A stretch of 11,306 nt of DNA from Tagaea sp. Lineage in GTDB: Bacteria; Pseudomonadota; Alphaproteobacteria; CACIAM-22H2. Below the pieces are notes generated by a model, which saw only the letters and a program-made list of their open reading frames with translations, did no database searches and was not told where the DNA came from. A program made the position numbers and the translations under genes. The DNA lies in the NCBI GenBank assembly GCA_023653245.1, contig JAMNXK010000026.1:1-11306 (forward strand), read 5' to 3'. Of the stretch, positions 7,904 through 11,306 are shown in pieces. Position 1 is the first letter of the stretch. Every line of letters starts with the position of its first letter.

Positions 7904-7915
7904 TTGGTATACCAA
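7904..7915. promoter_or_regulatory. Predicted GntR operator 1 (TTGGTATACCAA)
   Basis: This is a perfect 12-base palindrome matching the TGGTxxACCA style of FCD-type GntR sites. It ends six bases before the gntR start codon, on the minus strand. Read on that strand it contains TATACC, which could serve as the gntR -10 element, so binding would shut off the regulator-dehydrogenase operon. Confidence 0.8.
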
Positions 7916-7937
7916 AAAACAGTATTTGAAAAGGCCA

Positions 7938-7966
7938 TTGACCCGTATTCGGGCTATTGGTATACC
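7938..7966 (+). promoter_or_regulatory. Predicted sigma-70-type promoter of sgaA
   Basis: TTGACC (7938-7943) and TATACC (7961-7966) are separated by exactly 17 bases, an optimal spacing with 5/6 and 4/6 matches to the housekeeping consensus. Transcription would start near 7973, leaving a leader of about 16 bases with the GGAGG ribosome site. The -10 box lies inside the second palindrome, so regulator binding would block polymerase. Confidence 0.7.
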
Positions 7967-7968
7967 AA
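7957..7968. promoter_or_regulatory. Predicted GntR operator 2 (TTGGTATACCAA)
   Basis: This is an exact second copy of the 12-base palindrome, starting 53 bases after the first, close to five helical turns, so two dimers would sit on the same face of the DNA. One extra base on the left (A) is also shared. It covers the predicted -10 box of sgaA. Confidence 0.8.
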
Positions 7969-7977
7969 CTCGAAATC

Positions 7978-7982
7978 GGAGG
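7978..7982 (+). promoter_or_regulatory. Ribosome binding site of sgaA
   Basis: GGAGG lies six bases before ATG 7989, an ideal spacing. It decides the start of the aminotransferase against upstream in-frame codons, which would run through the operators. Confidence 0.85.
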
Positions 7983-7988
7983 ATTCCC

Positions 7989-9197
7989 ATGTTCAAGCTC
8001 AGCAACGCGGCGAGCGGCCGGCACTTCCTGCAAATCCCGGGGCCGACCAACGTGCCCGACCGCGTGCTGCGCGCGATCGACAACCCGACCATCGACCATC
8101 GCGGCCCCGAATTCGGCGCGCTCGGCAAGAAGGCGATCGCCGGGATGAAGTCGATCTTCAAGACCCAAAGCCACGCGATCATCTTCCCGGCCTCGGGCAC
8201 GGGCGCGTGGGAAGCCGCGCTGGTCAACACGCTGTCGCCCGGCGACACGGTGCTGATGTTCGAGACCGGGCATTTCGCCACGTTGTGGCGCAAGATGGCC
8301 GAGAAGCTCGGCCTCAAGGTCGAGTTCGTGGCCGGCGATTGGCGCCATGGCGTCGATCCCGCGCAAGTCGAAGCGAAACTCGCCGCCGACAAAGCGCACG
8401 CCTTCAAAGCCGTGATGGTCGTGCACAACGAAACCTCGACCGGCTGCGTCACGCGCGTGGGCGAAGTGCGCCAAGCGATGGATCGCGCCAAGCATCCGGC
8501 GCTGCTGATGGTCGATACGATCTCCTCGCTCGCCTCGATCGATTTTCGCCATGACGAATGGGGCGTGGACGTGACGGTGGCGGGCTCGCAAAAGGGCCTG
8601 ATGCTGCCGCCCGGACTGTCGTTCAACGCGGTGTCGGCGAAAGCGCTCGAAGCGTCCAAGACCGCCAAGATGACCAAGTCGTTCTGGGCGTGGGACGAGA
8701 TGATCGCGGCCAACGCCAACGGCTATTTCCCTTACACGCCGGCCACGAACCTGCTCTACGGCCTGGTCGAGGCGATCGACATGCTGCACGAGGAAGGGCT
8801 CGACAACGTCTTCGCGCGCCACGACCGCCACGCCGAGGCCACGCGCCGGGCGGCGCGCGCTTGGGGTCTCGAAATCCTGTGCGCCGAGCCCAAAGAATAT
8901 TCGAGCTCGCTGACGGCGCTGCTGATGCCCGCGGGCCACGACGCCGACAAGTTCCGCAAGGGCGTGCTCGAAGCCTTCGACATGTCGCTCGGCGCCGGGC
9001 TCTCGAAGGTCGCGGGCAAGGTGTTCCGCATCGGCCATCTCGGCTCGTTCAACGATCTCTCGCTCATGGGCACGCTCGCGGGCGTGGAGATGGGCTTGGG
9101 CCTCGCCGGCGTGCCGCACAAGAAGGGCGGCGTCGCCGCGGCGATGGACTATTTGGCGGATCGCGCCGCCAAACCGGTGGCCGCAGCCGCGCAATAG
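7989..9197 (+). CDS. sgaA: Serine-glyoxylate aminotransferase (class V PLP enzyme)
   Basis: The 402-residue product matches class V fold-I aminotransferases of the alanine/serine-glyoxylate group. It opens with the family hallmark LQIPGPTNVPDRVLRAI (14-30) and DHRGPEFGAL (36-45). PLP-binding features are SGTGAWE (69-75, phosphate loop), D176 in LMVDTISS (pyridine nitrogen), and Q201-K202 in VAGSQKGL, with K202 as the Schiff-base lysine. R347 in VFRIGHLG should hold the substrate carboxylate. The expected reaction is L-serine plus glyoxylate giving hydroxypyruvate plus glycine, a step of the serine cycle in methylotrophs and of glyoxylate/photorespiratory salvage in other bacteria. Length agrees with the ~405-residue methylotroph enzymes. 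Ureidoglycine-glyoxylate and alanine-glyoxylate aminotransferases are close relatives; no purine-degradation genes are nearby. It is divergent from the gntR-dehydrogenase operon and probably controlled by the same regulator through operator 2. Confidence 0.88.
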   Translation: MFKLSNAASGRHFLQIPGPTNVPDRVLRAIDNPTIDHRGPEFGALGKKAIAGMKSIFKTQSHAIIFPASGTGAWEAALVNTLSPGDTVLMFETGHFATLWRKMAEKLGLKVEFVAGDWRHGVDPAQVEAKLAADKAHAFKAVMVVHNETSTGCVTRVGEVRQAMDRAKHPALLMVDTISSLASIDFRHDEWGVDVTVAGSQKGLMLPPGLSFNAVSAKALEASKTAKMTKSFWAWDEMIAANANGYFPYTPATNLLYGLVEAIDMLHEEGLDNVFARHDRHAEATRRAARAWGLEILCAEPKEYSSSLTALLMPAGHDADKFRKGVLEAFDMSLGAGLSKVAGKVFRIGHLGSFNDLSLMGTLAGVEMGLGLAGVPHKKGGVAAAMDYLADRAAKPVAAAAQ

Positions 9198-9211
9198 CGC
9201 TAGTTTTCGGC

Positions 9212-9559
9212 ATGACCGATTTCGATTGGACGGTTCTGGACCAACTGACCGAGGAAGTCGGGGCGGAGATTCTGTCCCGGCTTTTGCGCACATTTTACAA
9301 CGAAGCGGCGGCCAAGATCGCCGAGTTCGACAAGCTGTCGGCGGCCAATACCGACAAGGCGGAGATGCACCGCGCGGTGCACTCGCTCAAGAGCGCGGCG
9401 GGCAGTTTCGGCGCCAGCGCGCTCGCCGCGCTTGCCGCCGAGATCGAGCAGAAGATCGAGGACGGCGTGTGGGCGCACAATCCCGCCGCCATCGCGGAAT
9501 TGGCCGCGCGGTTCGACGCCTTCAAATTCGCGATCGTCAAGCGCGGGATTACCGTCTGA
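9212..9559 (+). CDS. Stand-alone Hpt (histidine phosphotransfer) domain protein
   Basis: The 115-residue protein is a single Hpt domain. Residues 53-70 (HRAVHSLKSAAGSFGASA) contain the HSLKSAA phosphorylation motif, with His57 as the phosphate acceptor. Predicted long helices before (10-40) and after (68-85, 90-110) fit the four-helix bundle. Such proteins shuttle phosphate between hybrid sensor kinases and response regulators, but none is encoded in the window, so the partners lie elsewhere. The gene starts 14 bases after the sgaA stop, on the same strand, with no clear promoter or Shine-Dalgarno sequence between. Read-through transcription and reinitiation are therefore likely, and expression may follow the sgaA operators. 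ATG 9212 was chosen because the domain begins immediately after it; the frame is open further upstream, but that is inside sgaA. Confidence 0.87.
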   Translation: MTDFDWTVLDQLTEEVGAEILSRLLRTFYNEAAAKIAEFDKLSAANTDKAEMHRAVHSLKSAAGSFGASALAALAAEIEQKIEDGVWAHNPAAIAELAARFDAFKFAIVKRGITV

Positions 9560-9574
9560 TCGCTTTCGCGCTAT

Positions 9575-9600
9575 CCTCCCCGCCAAGAACTCAGGGGAGG
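9575..9600 (+). promoter_or_regulatory. Potential hairpin masking the ribosome binding site of the solute-binding protein gene
   Basis: CCTCCCC (9575-9581) and GGGGAGG (9594-9600) are perfect complements around a 12-base loop. The right arm contains the Shine-Dalgarno sequence (AGGGGAGG), eight bases before ATG 9609. There is no U-run after it, so a terminator is less likely. It could limit translation when folded. Confidence 0.45.
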
Positions 9601-9608
9601 AAATTGGG

Positions 9609-11165
9609 ATGCGCAAATTCGCACTCGGCCTTGCGGTGGCCTTGGCGACGCACGCGGCCGCGGCGCAGGAATTGACGGTCGGGCTCGGCCTCAACGTCAC
9701 CTCGATCGACCCGCATTTCCACAACACGACGCCCAATCTGAACGTCGCGGCGCAGATCTTCGACCGGCTGGTGCACACCGACGCGGCGCAAAAGCCCGTG
9801 CCGGGCCTGGCGCTGTCCTGGCGCATTCTCGATCCGACGACCTGGGAGTTCGCGTTGCGCCAAGGCGTGCGCTTCTCCGACGGCAGTCCGTTCGAGGCCG
9901 AAGACGTGCTCGCGAGTCTGCGCCGCGCGCCCAACGTGCCGAATTCGCCGTCGAGTTTCGGCATCTTCACCCGCGCCATCGCGTCGGCGGAGGCGCGCGG
10001 GTCCCACACGGTGGTGATCCGCACGCGCGAGCCCTATCCGCTGCTGGCCAACGACCTGTCGGCGGTGAACATCGTCCATCGCTCGGCCGAAAGCGCGAGC
10101 ACGGCGGAGTTCAATTCGGGCCGGGCGGCGATCGGCACCGGTCCGTTCCGGGTGGTGTCGTGGACGCCCGGCGACCGGCTCGTGGTCGAGCGCAATCCGC
10201 ATTGGTGGGGCGGGGCGAACCCGTGGGCGCGGGTCGCGTTCCGCATCCTGACGAACGATTCCGCGCGCGTGGCGGCACTGCTCGCCGGCGACGTGCAATT
10301 GATCGAAGCCGTGCCGCCCGCCGACATCGCGCGGCTCGAACGCGATCCGAACGTCCGCCTCGCGCGCTCGATCACCACGCGCTATTTCTTCCTCCATCCC
10401 GATCAGGCGCGCGCCGTGTCGCCCTTCGTCACCGACAAGGAAGGACGGCCGCTCGAGCGCAATCCGCTGCAGGACCGGCGCGTGCGCCAGGCGATCTCCC
10501 ATGCCGTCAACCGCGAGGCGATCGCCGAGCGGATGTTCATGGGCCAGGCCGTGCCGGCGGGCGGCGTGGTGCCCGACGCGTTTTTCGGCGGCGATCCGTC
10601 GCTGCGCGCGCCGGCCTACGATCCCGAGCGCGCGCGGCGCTTGCTCGCCGAAGCCGGATATCCCGACGGCTTCGGGATCACGCTGCACGGGCCCAACGAC
10701 CGCTACGTCAACGACGACCAGACCGTCCAAGCGATCGCCCAGATGCTGGCCCGCGTGGGCATCGCCACGCGCGTCGAGACCATGCCTTGGGCGAGTTTCG
10801 CCACGCGCTCGAACCGGCCCGATTTCAGCCTCATCTATATCGGCTGGCTGTCGGCGACGGGCGAGGCGTCCTCGACCTTGCGCTCGCTGCTCGCCACCTT
10901 CGACCGCGCGACGGGCATGGGCTCGTCCAATCGCGGGCGCTATTCGAATCCGGCGTTCGACGCGGCGTTGCGCGCGGCCTTGGGCGAGATGGACGACGGC
11001 GCGCGCCAGGAGCGCTTGCGCGCCGCCGCGCGGCTGGCGATGGAGGATCAAGGGATCGTGCCGCTGCTCTACCAGTACAGCGTCTGGGCGGCGCGCCGGC
11101 CGCTCGCCTACACCGCGCGCGCCGACGACCAGACTTGGGCCGTCTGGGTGCGGCCTACGCCCTGA
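9609..11165 (+). CDS. ABC transporter solute-binding protein, family 5 (peptide/nickel/opine type)
   Basis: The 518-residue protein has a signal peptide: basic MRK, hydrophobic core to about residue 15, and AAA before QEL with cleavage after Ala19. There is no lipobox cysteine, so it is a soluble periplasmic protein. Family 5 features include SIDPHFHNTTPN (about 32-43), AAQIFDRLVHTD, WEFALRQGVRFSDGSPFEAEDVLASL, IGTGPFRVV, VVERNPHWWGG and, in the second lobe, RVRQAISHAVNREAI and DPERARRLLAEAGYPDGF. The ligand may be a peptide, opine, nickel chelate or other small compound; sequence does not settle it. The ATG at 9609 follows a strong AGGGGAGG and begins the signal peptide. No permease or ATPase genes follow; the next gene is an unrelated DMT-type transporter. 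Partners may lie beyond the window, or the protein may serve a transporter encoded elsewhere. A 49-base gap with a possible hairpin separates it from the Hpt gene. Confidence 0.9.
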   Translation: MRKFALGLAVALATHAAAAQELTVGLGLNVTSIDPHFHNTTPNLNVAAQIFDRLVHTDAAQKPVPGLALSWRILDPTTWEFALRQGVRFSDGSPFEAEDVLASLRRAPNVPNSPSSFGIFTRAIASAEARGSHTVVIRTREPYPLLANDLSAVNIVHRSAESASTAEFNSGRAAIGTGPFRVVSWTPGDRLVVERNPHWWGGANPWARVAFRILTNDSARVAALLAGDVQLIEAVPPADIARLERDPNVRLARSITTRYFFLHPDQARAVSPFVTDKEGRPLERNPLQDRRVRQAISHAVNREAIAERMFMGQAVPAGGVVPDAFFGGDPSLRAPAYDPERARRLLAEAGYPDGFGITLHGPNDRYVNDDQTVQAIAQMLARVGIATRVETMPWASFATRSNRPDFSLIYIGWLSATGEASSTLRSLLATFDRATGMGSSNRGRYSNPAFDAALRAALGEMDDGARQERLRAAARLAMEDQGIVPLLYQYSVWAARRPLAYTARADDQTWAVWVRPTP

Positions 11166-11213
11166 CGCAAGAACCGGGTGGTCGGACAAGGCGGGGCGTG
11201 AAACGCTCGCGCC
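11166..11213. other. Short intergenic gap before the DMT transporter gene
   Basis: These 48 bases hold no convincing terminator, promoter or strong ribosome binding site. The only structure is a four-base GCGT/ACGC stem at about 11196-11206, too weak to call. Cotranscription of the solute-binding protein and transporter genes remains possible. Confidence 0.3.
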
Positions 11214-11306
11214 ATGAAGATCGATTCGAAGTCTTGGGCGATGCTGATCGCCCTTTCGGTGCTGTGGGGCGGTTCTTTCCTTTTCGCCAAGATCGCGCTG
11301 GCGGAG
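11214..11306 (+). CDS. EamA/DMT superfamily transporter, N-terminal fragment
   Basis: Only the first 31 codons are inside the window. After a short polar MKIDSKSWA, a hydrophobic helix begins with the typical EamA opening, ALSVLWGGSFLFAKIAL (13-29). In complete family members this is the first of ten membrane helices of an inner-membrane drug/metabolite exporter or importer. Nothing about its substrate can be read from so short a piece. ATG 11214 is followed at once by the family's N-terminal pattern, but no clear Shine-Dalgarno sequence precedes it, so the start is probable rather than certain. Confidence 0.75.
   Translation, partial: MKIDSKSWAMLIALSVLWGGSFLFAKIALAE

Noticed and set aside
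9195..9202. TAGCGCTA palindrome followed by a short T-run after sgaA, considered as a terminator
   Set aside because: It has no loop and cannot form a stable hairpin; the Hpt gene begins ten bases later.
7887..9293. Minus-strand frame of 468 codons across the aminotransferase, and its neighbour at 7901-8719
   Set aside because: Both are antisense to a gene with all catalytic residues of a class V aminotransferase, and their translations show no recognisable family.
9575..9600. The inverted repeat before the solute-binding protein gene as an intrinsic terminator of the sgaA-hpt transcript
   Set aside because: No run of T follows the right arm; the sequence continues with AAATTGGG and the start codon, so ribosome-site masking fits better.
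9591..11189. Minus-strand frame of 532 codons across the solute-binding protein gene
   Set aside because: The plus strand has a signal peptide, strong ribosome site and family 5 motifs; the antisense product is an Arg-rich shadow.
1..11306. Search by eye for mobile elements, CRISPR arrays, tRNA genes, toxin-antitoxin pairs or defence genes
   Set aside because: No transposase, integrase, regularly spaced repeats, tRNA-like cloverleaf or small gene pair of that type was seen, and base composition looks even across the window.

Overview
The window is GC-rich DNA from a bacterial chromosome, with codon positions strongly biased to G/C and long spurious reading frames antisense to real genes. Protein families and promoter style suggest an alphaproteobacterium of the Rhodospirillales/Hyphomicrobiales kind. 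That placement is inferred from recognised protein types, not from a marker gene. Nothing mobile is visible: no transposase, integrase, tRNA, rRNA, CRISPR array or long direct repeat. Coding density is about 97%, and no gene-free stretch exceeds 130 bases.

Left part (1-4347). The window opens inside the 3' end of a PLP-dependent D-threonine aldolase/D-serine dehydratase-type gene (+). It runs tail to tail into a flavin- and NAD(P)-binding oxidoreductase (-). A family 4 glycosyltransferase (+) is divergent from the oxidoreductase and runs tail to tail into a small secreted protein resembling surface-adhesin protein E (-). A SapC-family gene (+) is divergent from the secreted protein and converges on the next large gene. 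All three convergent junctions overlap at their stop codons by 4, 7 and 4 bases.

Central part (4344-9197). This is the most coherent unit. A GntR/FCD regulator and a 956-residue flavoprotein/iron-sulfur 2-hydroxyacid dehydrogenase (GlcD-GlcF or YdiJ-like) form a minus-strand operon with an 8-base gap. The divergent plus-strand gene encodes a serine-glyoxylate aminotransferase (SgaA-like). The 91-base divergent region carries two identical perfect palindromes, TTGGTATACCAA, 53 bases apart. One covers the predicted -10 box of sgaA and the other lies directly upstream of the gntR start codon. The simplest reading is a self-regulated 2-hydroxyacid/glyoxylate module: the dehydrogenase makes a 2-oxoacid, possibly glyoxylate, and the aminotransferase converts glyoxylate plus serine to glycine plus hydroxypyruvate.

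Right part (9198-11306). A stand-alone Hpt phosphotransfer protein lies 14 bases after sgaA. A solute-binding protein of the peptide/nickel ABC class (family 5) follows, with its ribosome binding site inside a potential hairpin and no transporter partners nearby. The window ends in the first 31 codons of an EamA/DMT-type membrane transporter.

Most of the window is ordinary housekeeping and accessory metabolism. I see no clear evidence of a wholly new system. The palindrome-controlled divergent glyoxylate module and the orphan Hpt gene behind it are the points most worth testing.
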